The translations under genes and the position numbers were made by a program. DNA of 64,000 nucleotides from the NCBI RefSeq assembly GCF_008831285.2, contig NC_045139.1, forward strand, positions 30,973,706-31,037,705, given 5' to 3'. Origin of the DNA: Nymphaea colorata. Taxonomy: Eukaryota > Streptophyta > Magnoliopsida > Nymphaeales > Nymphaeaceae. Below are positions 24,291 through 38,700 of this stretch, in pieces (position 1 is the first letter of the stretch; each line of letters starts with the position of its first letter). Below the pieces are notes generated by a model. The model was not told the DNA's origin. It made no database searches and saw nothing but the letters and a program-made list of their open reading frames with translations.

Positions 24291-26100
24291 GGAAGGGATG
24301 TCAACGGATCCGATTTTCTACTCTCAACTATAATCCACGTTTTCGCATGTTTATATGTATGGATTCAAAATTTTAAATTATAGTTAATTTAATTAGTTTA
24401 ATTTTTTATTATTTATATATTAATTTAAAATATTTAAATCATAAATTTATATGAATACGAATGAATAGTTAATTGAATGATAAATTTATAATGATTTATT
24501 TAAATAATTGAAATCACAAATTTGTATTATACGAATAATATTTATGTCATTCATTTGATCATTTATAATTAATTCAATGAGTTTAAGTTGTTGTTATATT
24601 TATATTAAATTATTTAAAGTATTAAAATTACAAGTTCGTAACGATACTATTCAGATTTAAGTTATTCATATAATTCCTTAAAGATAATGAATTGAAGTTA
24701 TTATTATATTTATATTAATTGATTTAAGTGATTGAAATCACAATTCGTATCAATACAACTGAAAATTAATTCATTCATTTGGTTCGCTATAATTAATTTA
24801 ACGAGTTTAACTTGTTGTTGTATCTATACTGAATGATTTAAGAGAAAATTTATATTGACTTGAAATCCAGTTTCACAAATCCAATTCAAATCTTTTTTTT
24901 AAACTCACGTTCAAGTTCACTTTGAAACTAAATCAGAACTGACAGCATGTTAAAAAATAATATGAATTTAATCCAATCTATTTTTAATTGCAATATGGTC
25001 ATAAATCACTTGAATTTAATCCAATCTGCTTTCAAGATCACATTTGATCCAACTGTGAAAGTAAATAGAAACTGCATTACAATATATTAAGCACCATGGA
25101 TTGTGAATATAAGATATCTGTTTAAAGCTATATCCTATCAATCTCAATATGAATTCAATTGAATGTCTTTTCTTTGAGGTATGATCCAATGTATTAGTCA
25201 AATGTTGTTTTCATATCAAATTATTTAAAAGCAATCATGTTCAATATTACATCTAAATCAAATTTATTAAATTAGAGGCTATGAGGAAAAGTATTGGTGC
25301 TTGTTGCTGCAATCCGAACCAATTCAATAATTACTAAGACTATATATATATATATATAACGGAAGAGAGAGAGAGGAACTGAAATCCTCTGACTTCACCA
25401 AGTTGTGTGTGAGAGGCCGGCACATAAGTAGTTCATTCTACCACTCCAAAGATAGACTATTGCTTTCCTCTTATGCCAATCACTCTTAAAATTCACAAAT
25501 CTTGCTTAAGGACTTATTACGGTTTAGAAGATGTACTCACTGGGTCGTGACAATTATCATAGTATTTAAACTTCAAACCCATTTAAAGTGGATCACATTA
25601 CCGCCAAATGCGCTACAACCCTTTGAAAAACTTGATTTACACATTAGATTTTTGTGATTGTTTTTCAAAATCATACAACTATCCTCACGTTAAATGACTC
25701 GTACGGTGGTCGGCTTCATACATTTTCAAATTGAGAATAGCAACATCATGAACACCGTGCTTATAGGTGCCGTAACTCATTTACCTTTAAGCAAATGACA
25801 ATACTTGGATACAAATTTATATATTCTCCAGTGTCCGTTTAAGATGCTTTGAAACTTTATAAAACTGAAATGTTGACCGAGCCTTTTGACAAACATACTC
25901 TAAATATACCGGTAGAACCACCCCTAATTTAAATAAAAAAGTTTAAGCAGTTTACGGTCGGTAGTATGATGGTGTCATAGCAAATCATAATTGGTTCATG
26001 TCCTTTTTTAAATAAATGATATTGTAAGCACTCCAAATGAAAACTGATCAAGGTGCGATGTAATAAAAGGTTCCCGCGTGTTTTGCCGCTTTTAAAATAC
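24291..26100. other. AT-rich intergenic region between divergent GPT and HAP2
   Basis: No coding frame is supported. At 24296 the sequence GGGATGTCAACGGATCC resembles the end of the hAT-like element at 3779-4156, but I found no convincing partner end. From about 24390 to 24850 there is a degenerate tandem array. A (TA)n run lies near 25341-25358, followed by GA repeats. The rest is AT-rich filler. Confidence 0.55.
24390..24850. repeat. degenerate AT-rich tandem array, period about 112 bp
   Basis: Blocks of the form GTTTAAGTTGTTGTTATATTT followed by TATTAAATTATTTAAA and ATTGAAATCACAAATTCGTA recur near 24396, 24580, 24691 and 24805. The last three are spaced about 111-114 bases apart, and the first interval is about one and a half units. 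Copies are diverged by substitutions and small indels. Minisatellite decay or repeated insertion of one element could produce this. Confidence 0.55.
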
Positions 26101-26200
26101 CTCAACGCGAGCCCGATAACTTCCACTCACATAAGACAGGCACGAGTTAGAGACGGTTTTCTCTGCAACTGCCAATTGCTTCCTCGCTGGATCTGGTAAT

Positions 26201-26204
<4 letters not shown>

Positions 26205-26243
<39 letters not shown>
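26205..26243 (+). repeat. (CT)n tract upstream of HAP2
   Basis: An uninterrupted run of about nineteen CT units lies 400 bases upstream of the HAP2 start codon. CT/GA tracts near the transcription start are frequent in plants and may act as core promoter or 5' UTR elements; its role here is inference. Confidence 0.85.
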
Positions 26244-26246
<3 letters not shown>

Positions 26247-26642
26247 CTCTTGTGTATTCGGATCCTATGCTTGAAGGCGAATGACGTGTTATCTCTGAGG
26301 AGAGAAAGAGGAGAATGTACAAATGACTGTTTCCAGCGGCCTTCAATTTCGTTATGTCCAGAAGCAAATCCTTTCTCCGTCATCACGTTGCATAGGTTTA
26401 CATCCAGAATGATTCTTCCATGACTTTAAATTTCTTTGGAAACTGCATGCGAACTCGTGGTTCCATGCAGAATCGAGTCTCATGTCATCAGCATCCAAAA
26501 TTCTGATCGTTTGTTTCTGCAGTTCCGTTTAATCGTTTAGAACTGAAATCCTCTTCGTTGCGTTATTTTTTCATTTGATTTACACTTGTACCGAATTCAT
26601 GAAGCGTTTATGATTGCGGATTGCAAGGAGATTTTAGATGTG

Positions 26643-29193
26643 ATGGCGAAGATTCACTGTCGAGGATTCCTCTGCCTCCTTCTTCTCCTGGGCCTGTTGT
26701 TCTCGTTCCCTTCGCAGCTTACTGCCCTGCAGATTATCGCCAAATCCAAGATCGAGCGGTGTGACCAGTCATCGGCGAAGGATTTGCAGTGCAATGAAAA
26801 GCTCGTGATCGATGTGGCTGTCCCTAGCGATTCGGTTGGTGGCTAGTTCTTTTCAGCATTGGCGTTTTGATATTCTTTATTTTGTGCTTCTGTTATTTCA
26901 CAATATCAGTTCCGTGATAGTGTTGACTAATGGAGAGGTTTACCTGGTCTTCTTGCTCCAGAACCGCGTTCGGCGTTATTCTTCTTTATCTCCTTTAATT
27001 TCCGAAATATGTGAGCTAGAATTAGGGTTTTGTCTGGGACGATCGTCTCTTGGTTGTCTGAGCGGAGAATAAGGAAGTTCCGTTTCACACGAGACCCTTA
27101 CAACTATTCCGAACATTTCTTCACTCTTCCAATTATCGCATATACGCGCGACTTTCTCTCTCTCTCTCTGTTCTGTTCCCTCTTGGCTGTGAGTATGATT
27201 CATTTTCATGATTTCGAAGTCAAGGGGAACCTGGTTTGGATTGTAAAATAAAAACATTTGAATATTTCAACTGCGAGAAGGCCAATTGCTGACGAGGATC
27301 TGAGGGACTAAAGGTCTGGTGTACAGAGTCGACAACTGACGCAGCTGTAACTATTTTTGCAAGATACGCAAATACGATAGAGTAAATACAAGTGAGTCTT
27401 AGCTTTTCTAATAATAAATTCACCTTTCTGGTAGTTAGTTGGTTGTGGGATCGGCTTATCAAGTCTTGTTTTTTGAATTTGTCATGCTACTGGTGGGTTC
27501 TTTTTTCTTGAATGGCACAATATCTATGTTAGTTCATGGTCTTACCAAGTGTAATACATGTGGAAGATTGACAATCTGCTTGGACAGACTGGTCGAGAGG
27601 CTTCTATTATGGCAGAACTTGTGGAGACTGAAAACACTTCAAATGGGAAGGTTCAAACTATCAAGGAATCACCCGTAATCACAATTAAAAAATCTGCAGT
27701 ATATGCTGTTTACGAGATATCATATATACGGGTAAGAGTAAATAATTGATTTTTCTGGAGTTGTCTTTTTGCACCATACTTGCAAACTAGGTTAGCATGA
27801 AATTTGAATGAATATTGGATTCATGGTTTGTTGACAAATGAAAATATTATTTTTCATTGGGAAGCAAAGTTACTTTTGGCTTGTCAAGGTTGTAGTCAAA
27901 CATCAAAGGGCACACTGTTTTGATATCATTCCCACATTCTGACTACTGACAACAGTCCTGAACCAAGACCAGGCCTTTTGTCAAACGCAGCAGAGTTTGG
28001 AAATACCAGTTCCTTCTGCAGATACTCCAAGCGAGCGCTTAGGACACTCCCACTAACATCTGTTACAAAAAAAGTTCCAACCCACTTGATTTCTATCTGA
28101 GAGGCTGCAAAAGAAATACAAACAGACTTCCCTTCTTCCAGACTATTCTCACCCCTGACCCAGACTTCAATCTCATTTATAGTTGTCTCCACCAACCTCA
28201 GCTTAAAAAGTTTTCAGTACAAGGTTCCCACATTAAACTTTGACAATTCTTATTGAAGTGAGAGTAGATTAAAAGTTTGCTGCTTCTTTATCATGTACCT
28301 TCAGCAGCCACTCTGTCCAAAGCCAAACCATTCTCCAAATTTTGTTTGATCGATTCATCTAGATTGCACAGATCAAGGAACTGGTATTGTTGCATGGGAT
28401 TGATGATGGTCCTCTATTAGGGCCCACTATGACATGAATAAGATTAAGGCTGCAAAGTGGGTGTAAGAAGCTTTAAACTTTAAAGTGCAACCTGGATCAT
28501 CTATATCGTCATCAGATCATCATAAGTCATGGCCTTGTTTCAAACTTGAGTGTGCCTTATTTTTCCATCACGGTTCTGGTGTTGTCATCCTTCTCAAAGA
28601 GAAAATGTGGGGTACAGCTTGGAATGTGCTTTTATGTTTTCTCCTGCTTGCTCTATTGGTAGATATGTCTGACCTTTAAGGCCACAGGATAGCAGCATAT
28701 CAATTTAATGTGAAAATGATGTGCCTAGTGATTTGAGGATTGCCACAAACTGCCAAATCTTTTCTTCTTTTCCTAAATTCTAACAAGTCTACCAGGAAAT
28801 GCTTCATCTGTCTCTATTGCTTGTTTTCTATACCAGCATCATTATCCAACATTACCTTAATGAAGACTGTATGTTTGTTCAAAACGTGTCTATTTGTTTT
28901 TGAGCAATTAGGTTTATGGCGTAAAAAATCTGTACAAATTTCAGGATGTTGCTTACAGACCTGAGGAACTCTATGTCCATACTCGAAAATGTGAACCTGA
29001 AGCTGGTCCAAATGTTGTTGGAGGTTGTTCAAGGCAAGTTATTTTGTTTTGGATGTGATGATTTGTCTGCTGGATGCTGCAGTCATTTGTTGGATATTTT
29101 GGAATCTCCATCTTATTTTGCAAATTGGAAAACATTTAATGTGTCTAAGACTTCAGCAAGGAGGTTCAAGAACACCAGTCAAATCTTGACTCA

Positions 29194-29234
<41 letters not shown>

Positions 29235-32200
29235 AGCATAAACATACACACAAAATGGACAGACATACCTAAAGGTTGAGACTTGAGACATTTAATTGTT
29301 TTATTGGCAATTAACCTTCAGGATGGTTCTGCTAAATTCACCAAAAATGTGCTTGTGTGACAAGAATAGAGTGGGGGCCAGAAGAGTGCACTTAATAGTT
29401 TGAAGATGTTAGATGGGTCAAATAGTTGGATATACAAGAGAATAGTTGGTTTCTTAGGTACCTCTGATGGCTCCTATGCAAGATAGTGGAGCTTTATACG
29501 TGCAGATGGCATGAGAGTGGATTCTTTGTCAAGTTGTAGAGAAAAAACCAATAAGAATTATCTTTTAAAATTATAAAGCAATTAGGTATAGATGAGTGGA
29601 TGACTAACACATTGGAACGACTTCTATGAATATAAATGGAAGCAGCCTATCTAAGGCTTACTATGCTTTCTCTATCTCCGCTCTTAAATTGCAAAAAGAC
29701 ATCTGAACCATGATTTCAGATAAGAGTAAAGTGATAGGTAATTTTTTTTCTCTCTCATTCACTTATCATTCTTGCTGTAAATGACAAAAACAAACTAGAA
29801 TAGGCCTTCTTAGGTCATATAGGTATTTCTTTGATTTGTAGTGTGTAATGCCAAAAGTTTGTCTTTCAATTGTTGATACTAGATACTGGATATTAGTAGA
29901 GCCTTCTAGCAAAATGACTTAAAAGAGCAGGACTATGTTGAATTTGACTTTCCTCATGCATGGCATGCACAATGCATGGTTGGGTTATGCTTAGGTAAGT
30001 GAGAGCTCCAACCAAATAGTAGGTTTTTTAAGAGGCGCACGATCGTCAATCTTCATCTTTAGTTCAACAATTTAAGGAGTTTCATCTTCTTTATCTAGAA
30101 AATGAAAACTAATAATGATATCTGAGGTGAATTCATTTTGGGATAGGAGATACCCTCTATCATAATCAACAGCCTTTATACCAAAATACGTGAAGCATCC
30201 CAAATCAGTCATTTCAAATCTATTTTTAAGGAAAACTTAATTGCTTTAACTCCCTTCTTGTCACTTCCTGTGATCATCATAACATCAATTTATAATGTTA
30301 ATGTAATGATCCCTGCATCTGTATTCTTCTCACAGAAAATTATGTCAGAGACTCAGAATAGTATGATCTAAATACCAATATCCTTATACTAATAAATTGA
30401 TCAAACCATTTGTTTGATGCCTATTTGAGCCCATAAGGAGCTTTTTCAAATAGAGCAACTTCCCAAGATGAACCAAGATGAACCTTCATACGCAAAGAGA
30501 CCTCTATATCGACTTAATCCTTTTCAATTTCATTCAAGAAAGTGCTCTTGATATCTATCTGATAAATGTTCGATTTTCCTGTGGAGGTCATAGCAACAAG
30601 GCTCTTAACAGTGGTCATTATAGCAAAAGGAGTAAATTTTTCTTAATAGTCTATGCCATATTCATGAAATTACCTTTGACGACTAGGCTTGTTTTATATC
30701 TTTCTAAGGTTCCATGAACTTTTGATTTTGTAAACCATCAACATCTTATTCTTTTATTTCCTTTAGTAAATCTTGAACATTTAATGTTTTGGATTTTTCT
30801 AGAGCTTCTATTCTGCATTTATAACTTCTACCCGATGAGAACTACGCTTAGCTTCTTTGTAGGTAGATGGCTCTCTTTTGGCATGTATAGTCAAAAGACA
30901 TTATCTATATCTAGGAAAAAGGTATTCATAGGAAACAAACCTATTGGGCCTTGAAAATTCTTTGAGACCTTCTAAGAATTGACTTGTTTGCTTCTAGAGT
31001 AGAATTTAAAAGTTGTTGTATCATAAAATCTTTGATTGTTTTCTCTTCCTCGATCAGTGTAAATTCTAAGTTCTCCAAATTTCTTAATTGTTGACATTGA
31101 CATCATCATTATCTCTGACCTCAGGCTCATCATTGATGTGAGGTTCATCATTGTCATCGATTTCATCAGTCAAACCATTTCTATCAAATATTTCCTTATT
31201 AGTTAGTAGTATTCAATAAATCAAATAGAAAATCATAAATTTATATCAAGTCCTTCCAAACCTTTTTACATTTCTTAACAAGTATGGAGTTTATCATTTT
31301 TGATGTCATAACATCCAAACCCCATTTAATTTTTGGCATATCCTAAAAAGGCACATTGAATGGTTTTCAAAGATAATTTATCATTTTTGTTTGTTAACAC
31401 AAAACTTTTGCTTCTAGATATTCTCATCTTTTACAATTGGGTTCGGTCTCTTCAGCCCTAATGAAGGTATTATGTTGGAAAATTTACAAAAGTTTCCTCT
31501 CTAGGTTTCCTCTTTAAGGGTACACTTCCTTGGCTGAATATACTAATTACCATATCCCACTGGGGTTGTCTTGCACATTTTCTATACTCATACTTGGCTT
31601 AGCATCCAGCCTTGACCTGACTGCAAGGACATTAACGTATTATTTACAACTGTAAGAGCCCAAATGTGGAAAACAAGAGATAGAAATATTCAATTTTTAT
31701 CTGTTCGTGAATTGGTAATATCTATTTTTTTGTTGATTTTAATGAGCAGAATGTTTAATGGTAAATCCTGTGTCACACAGACTCACCAAAATAGCAGAAG
31801 CACCTGAGTCGACATGACTCTGGTGCAGGTGCACCTCCGACATGACACCGGGTGTGGTCAATGCAAATCTGGTGCGGTCAAACCTCATTGAGGTCCATTT
31901 TGTCAATTTTTATTTTTTTTAATAAATGATGTTTCTGTTTTTTCTGTTTTGCTGCATTTGATTTTGATATACTGTTTTTAGTATTTCACTGCATTTGATA
32001 TACTGTTTTTAGTATTTCACTGCATACTTTTGCAGTTTAATACTTGATATTATATACTTCTCAAAACTTTATATATTGCATATACCATATGTTTTTCAGT
32101 TTTTTTCTGTTTTGCTGCATCTGATATACTTTTTTTAGTATTTTACTGATACTTTTGCAGTTTAATATTAGATTTTATATGCTGCTCATAATGTTACATA

Positions 32201-32309
32201 TTGGATATACCATTTGGTCATATATGTTGTCGCTTTTTATAATTTTTCTTAATCCAAGAACAAGTTTTCTTATATGTATTAATTGCATAAATTTTGTTAA
32301 TCAATTCTG

Positions 32310-32347
<38 letters not shown>

Positions 32348-35300
32348 ATACATATATGCTGCTTATAAGTTTTATACATGTACCAGTTTTCTTAATCAGT
32401 CTCATATGTAATATATGCTGGATATTTATCTAGTTATAAATTTATAATACCTACTTATGTTATGAGTAAGATTGTAAAACCTGAAATCGGACACCAGAGT
32501 ACGTATATTACATGGAAGAAATAGAATTCTATACATTTTGGAATCTAGGATGTGACTTTGTATTATAGATGTACACACACCCGCACCCATGTTTTTCTGA
32601 AATTTGCCACACCAGCACCCGCACCCGCACCCTCACCCTCACCCCACACCATGTGACATAGGGCAATCTTGTGGAGATAGTTTCTTATGGCTTGGATGCT
32701 ATTTTAATGTATTATGCATGATACCTGCTTAGTATTCTATATATTTACATCGGCTACTTGTATGTTCCGCCTGTTTTTAGCTACCACTTGCAATCTTATT
32801 GTGGAGTTGTGCAAAATAACAGCTTTTTTTGTACTTGTAGTTTCCTTAAGTATCAGGACATAGTATTTATAGTATTTAATGCTTGTATGACTTCTATTGA
32901 TCTTGCTAATGCTTTGTTCATTCATGTTTTTCCTGTGTTTGTCCAGTACATCAGTTAAACACATTTCTTGTTTGACTGGCAAATGAATATTTAGAAGTTT
33001 ATGCATTCTCTGTACATGCAGAGTTCATGAAATTTATCATGATTTTTTTTCTTCTACTAACTTTCTTTTAGCCTAAAATGTTTTTTAGGTTGCGTGATGA
33101 AAATGGACACGTCATTGAGCAAACTGAGGTTTGTTAAGCTGTTCTTGCCTTTTCATTTCCATTGTTTTTAACACTGCTCTGAGTAAGTCCCTTTTTTACA
33201 ATATCCTATTTGGAACTTTCTACAATGTTAACTTGGCTATGCGGGTGTATCCTAGAACACATTTATCTGCACCCCACCGCACTGTTGTTTGTGAGGCCGT
33301 GTCCTTGCAATTGTGATCTCTTCCTGGTGACCGCCTAAATGAGTTTTCTGTGCCTGATTTAGGATGTCCATTAACTGTTATAGAAAGAAATGGATGATTT
33401 TGGTTGGTTTCTTCCATTGTTTGCAACATGGAATTTTTTGAATGACCACATGAGTTGATGTGAGTACAACTGCCGTAAAAACCTATTAATCTATTTACAT
33501 ACTGATAGTTCAATATAATACGTATTTGTGGATGTAAAGAAACACATGCATGCATTCACATGTATAACTTTGCAGAGAACTGATTATGTCATCATGAAAG
33601 AGATTATTCTTAAATGCAGCATTTAGCATGCATGCACATGAAGTACAATGTGGCCCATGAATAAATTATGTCCATCATGAACTTAAAGTTGCTCAATTTG
33701 AGTTTCGAGCCTTCTTTGAGCCGGGGCCCGGAATTAAGGTGCCATCTGGATTATTATATAGTTCTCCTGAACTTGGCATGCTGCCTCCTTAATTAAGTGC
33801 ATTTCTGAGCTTCGTGTTTCTTTGTCTATGAATAGCCAGTTTGCTGCTCTTGTGGACCAAATGCACGGGTACCTCACAAATGTGGAAGCCCCTGTAAGCC
33901 TGTTTACTTTAAGAAGCCTGTTTTTGCCAGTTATCATCAAGACATATCACATGCTAATTCCGTTATCTTGCTTTGGTAGTTGCTGCAATTATTAAAGGAA
34001 AAGCAAATACTGCCCATTGTCTCAGATTTCCAGGAGATTGGTATGCAGTTTAGCCTTATGTTTCTTAATGTCATCCATCAAGCTGAGAATTGTTTAGGAG
34101 TTTTAGTTTCAATATTTGATTAAAAAAACTTTTAAAACATACAATGTAAGTAAAGTCAAGCATGTGCCATCATATATTTGGACTTGTAAAGGACTGACAT
34201 AGTAATACTGTTGGAATTGCTATATGTGCTAATTTGACATGTTTTAACTTTTCTACAGGTTTCATATTTTTGGTGTAGGAAAATGGTCACTAGACTTCAG
34301 TATCCATGTTGAAGTGAAGACGCAGTCTAGGAAATCGGTAAGTTAGGCAATCAGGCTGTGTCTCATAGTTTAGCATGCAGGGATATGTTTGTCTTATCTT
34401 GCATATTTTTTGAAAATCTAGAAGACCATTTGTGGTGTAAAATATGCAGTAATAGCTTATATTAGTATTATTCTTCAGAATCACTGAGACAATGCACTCA
34501 ATCTTTATTTTGCCAAACGGAGTTTTTTTTCCTGGGGTTTGAAAAGGTCATTTAGGAAAATCACTTTATGCAGTTGAAATAATATGACTGCCACGAACAT
34601 CCCAAGCTGCTTGTGAAGAAAGCATAAGAGATGGGCCAAAACAAGTGAGGCATTGCTAGGTACCACTAGTACCAGACCAAGTCTAGCATTTGCAAGACTA
34701 TCTTAGTTTTGTCTTTTCTCTTCTTACTTATGGGCAAGTCAATGGTAGCTCCGTCCAGCTAAATCAAGAAAGGAGATGCACAAGTCATGCTTCATTCCAA
34801 GTGGTATCAATGATGTCAAACATCCAGATGAATATGTTATCAGATCAATCACAAGAAATGGAATTCCCAGTAGTTTTCTAATTCCTGCCAGATGAAAACA
34901 TACTTAGCATGCTATTCCTTTTCTTCATTTTTGTTGTGAAAAATATCCTTTTTAAGAGAATCCCAAGTTACCCATTACTTCATAGTAATATAGTTACCCT
35001 TGTGTAATTTGTATCCATTTTGTGTGGGATACTATTCAGGACTGGTGGAACAAGCTTAGCATTTCCATGGTAAACAGATATTTGGTACTAATGTTTTGAG
35101 AAGGAAATTAATAAAATATTTAAATATCAATGTTTTTTTGCTGGTGTTCTGAAAACATCATTCTGGTCCTCTTGAATTGTTACATTATCGAAGTTTTAAG
35201 GCAGTAAAACGAAGATTTCCTTTCTAGATTGTCTTGATTTAATTTATTATGAATATCTTTTGTTTGTGTCAGGAAGTGGTTCTTGGTCCTGAAAAGAAAA

Positions 35301-35695
35301 TGGTGGTATCAAGTGACAACCTCTTGAGAGCAAACCTTGTTGGTGATTATGTTGGTTACACTAGTATACCATCATTTGAGAATTTTTATCTTGTAACTCC
35401 AAGGGAGGTATGCCCATGTAATCCAACAACGAAGTGAACTTTTTGTTTCTTGGTTGCTTTATTTTGCTTTTTTATATTTAAAATGGCGACGACTATTTAG
35501 GGCCTGTTTGATTGCTAATACTTAATTTCTTTTCTGGTTTGGTTGTTTGGTTTCTAATCCATAAATATCTATTATTTTCCTGAATGATATGGTACCCTTC
35601 GAAGCTCAGGGTACCTAATGGGTCTGCTAAGGGTTTCATGTAATCAATTTTAAATTGGCATTAGGATGTGTATGTGTGCGTGAGAATCAGACAAC

Positions 35696-35742
<47 letters not shown>

Positions 35743-38700
35743 ATTTATTTCTGGTGCGGAGCAAAAGTTATGGATTTTCAGTTGGATCTTCCAGGTCCAA
35801 CAGAAGATTCATTTTGACTGTATTACGGCACAACTCCTTGAAATTTCTTGTCTGCTGAGAAGCTTACTTGGTTCCCTTTCTTTTTCAGTTCTGTTTGGTT
35901 TTGCTTTCCTTGTTTTATGTCCAAACACCAGAAGCACATTCAAGTTTCTATTTCTTTTCCAGTTTTCCATGTCTCTTGTTTATCTGGTTTTACATCCAAA
36001 CACCAGAAAGATGTCCAAGTTCTATTGTTTCAACTTTCAACGTCCAAAATATTCACATTCCAGTCTAACCAGATAGGGCCGCTAAATATTTATAAGGAGC
36101 AGCAATGGCATGCTTCTAATCTGCTTAGTTCTGTCAGCAGGTTGGATCAGGTGTTTATCAAGGTCAGTCCTCACCTATGTTCTCGTCAAATTCAGGTAGT
36201 TATCTGGTAATGAAGGGCATCCAATTCATCCAACAACTCGACGAGTTAATGTAGATTTGGACAGTGCCTCAAATAGAAAAAACAAAAAATTGTTTAGCAA
36301 GGGTCTAAGTTAAACAGGTTTTATCATTTGACTCTCCAATTCAACAGAATTCTACACTTCTTTAGGGATCTATAATTTAGTCATCTCTTATCATTCATGT
36401 CCTGTCCAGTGTCCTCCCATTGGAAAAGAAGCTTGAATGTGGTATTATATGGCAGTTCTCAGAAGTTGCACACACATGCATATACATGTCTTCAGAGTAT
36501 GTTCCTACTTCCTATTTTATCTGCCATTTTCAATGAAAGGTATACACAAAATGTGAGTAAAGCCGGCAAAGGTACATAAAATTGAGCTTCATTAGCTCAA
36601 ACATGCAAAATATTTAAAACACATCAATGCGAAGCTTAAACGCAAGGGCTTTGTTGTTGGGCAAAGAAGAATCATGACATAAAATGTGATGAAAGTCCCG
36701 TATCTGTACACAATAGAATGGGGGCAGATCTCTCTTGATGTAGCTGTTGTCTAATTCCAATAGCTAGTTCAAGCAACAAGTGTCACTGAAATGTACTTGT
36801 CTCTAGTCAAAACAACAAAACACAAAATAAGGAATGAAATTCTACAATTATAAATTTTGAAAAATAACATAATTTCACAGTTGCAATGCATTAACAGATC
36901 AACATCATTCCAAGCTTTTTTTTTTTTTCAAAAAAGTTGCATGATATGGAGTCTTTTATTATGGATTTCTAGCTTATCATCTTCTCTTTTACGATGTGAC
37001 TTGTGTTGATAGATTTTTCTTATGTTCTCTTTAGGGGAATTCTGTCCAGCTAGACACTCTTGGAGGGAACTACTCAATGTGGATGCTCTTGGAGAGGGTA
37101 CGTTTTACTTTGGATGGCACAGAATGCAACAAAATTGGAGTAAGCTATGAAGCATTCAACAGGCAACCTGACTTTTGCCGTTCACCATTTTGGAGTTGTC
37201 TGCATAATCAGCTATGGAACTTCTGGGAGGTAGGTTTCTTCTCTCTAGGGAGCCCTACCATTATATACTATTGAAGTATATTATGTACATTGTCAATTCT
37301 TTCTTTCTGCTTGCACATTGCAAGACTTTTCTTGTCTAATATATTATCAATTTCTTTGACATATTCCACAAAATCTAGTGAAGTTTACAATAAGTTGTTC
37401 AAACTTTAATGCACTTACAAAGAACTAACTAACCCTTAAAATTACAAAAAACTGTCTAGATATTCATAAAATAATTCACAAACACACACTTCGTGAATCA
37501 AGAACATTAAAATGTAACTAAAAGACGATTTTATCCTAATGAAAAGAAAACACTTTTAAGTAAAGAGTTTTCCATAAGCCACATTTTTTGGCTGCTCTAC
37601 TCATGATTCACTTTTCTTTTTGTGAAATTGTGGAGTGATCAACTTAAAAAATGTAGTTGTGATTTTTTTTTTTTTGCAGAAGTCACCTTTTTTAGGGTAA
37701 AGTTAGTCTTGTAAAGCATATTTAAACATTTTTTTATTCATGAAGAATTCGTTTGTGAATTACTTTATAACTAAAGCAGTTATTTGTAATTTTTCAAACA
37801 TTAGTTATATGTATTTGTGAATATGTCAAAAGTGGTTATTTGTAAATTTCTCTAATGTAAGGACTGGAAATTTAAAACGACCAGCTGTATGATATTGGCT
37901 GGTGCCTTAAGCAAATGGAACCTTGACTGCACATGGTCGGAATATTATGCTCATAGAATTTCCTCACGCTCGGCGTACTCTGTATAGTGTATACTCCTCA
38001 CCAGCTTGCACACACGCTCTTCTTCTCATGCTGTTTTCCTGTTGGTGTTGCCTATTAAAAGTATTTACCACTTGAATAAACATATACTTTAAATTATATC
38101 TGCACGTACCCATTGGACATTGAAGGACGAAAAAGTTGCTAGAAGATTTTTCCTCATACCCCTGTTTATCTCATGCTACCTTTACCCAGCATTGGATGTC
38201 CTCTTCTTTTTTTCACCTAAAAACTTTATGCACTTCTCTGTGTGATATAACACTTACAGGTTATTTTTGTTAACTAAATTTATAATATTCAAATAGTCTG
38301 ATTCCAGTCGAATAAAAAGGGGACAGCCACCACAATTTATGGTGGAGAAAAGATTTGAAAGAATCAACCAGCATCCGGTAAATCATTCTATAGACCATTC
38401 AATGTTCGTTTCAAATTATTTTATCCGGTTGGGACAAGGCTTGATTTCGCTTCTTATTGCATTTGAGCAGAGTGCAGGATCACACACCTTTTCTATTGGA
38501 ATAACTGAAGTTCTTAGCACAAACCTTCTGATAGAACTTAATGCTGATGATGTCCACTATGTCGTTCATCGGTAATGATAGATTATGTAGGACTTTCCCT
38601 CTCTTTTTCTTTTTTGAATGAAACATGTGACCATCACTTCTTAGTTCCTAATGTCTGCCAAATGATTGTATATGTTGCATATCCCTTATTTACATGATTT

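Noticed and set aside
38308..38377. HAP2 exon 10 starting at the AG before 38308
   Set aside because: That acceptor puts the exon out of phase with exon 9; the AG at 38295-38296 keeps phase and adds the expected SDSS residues before RIKR.
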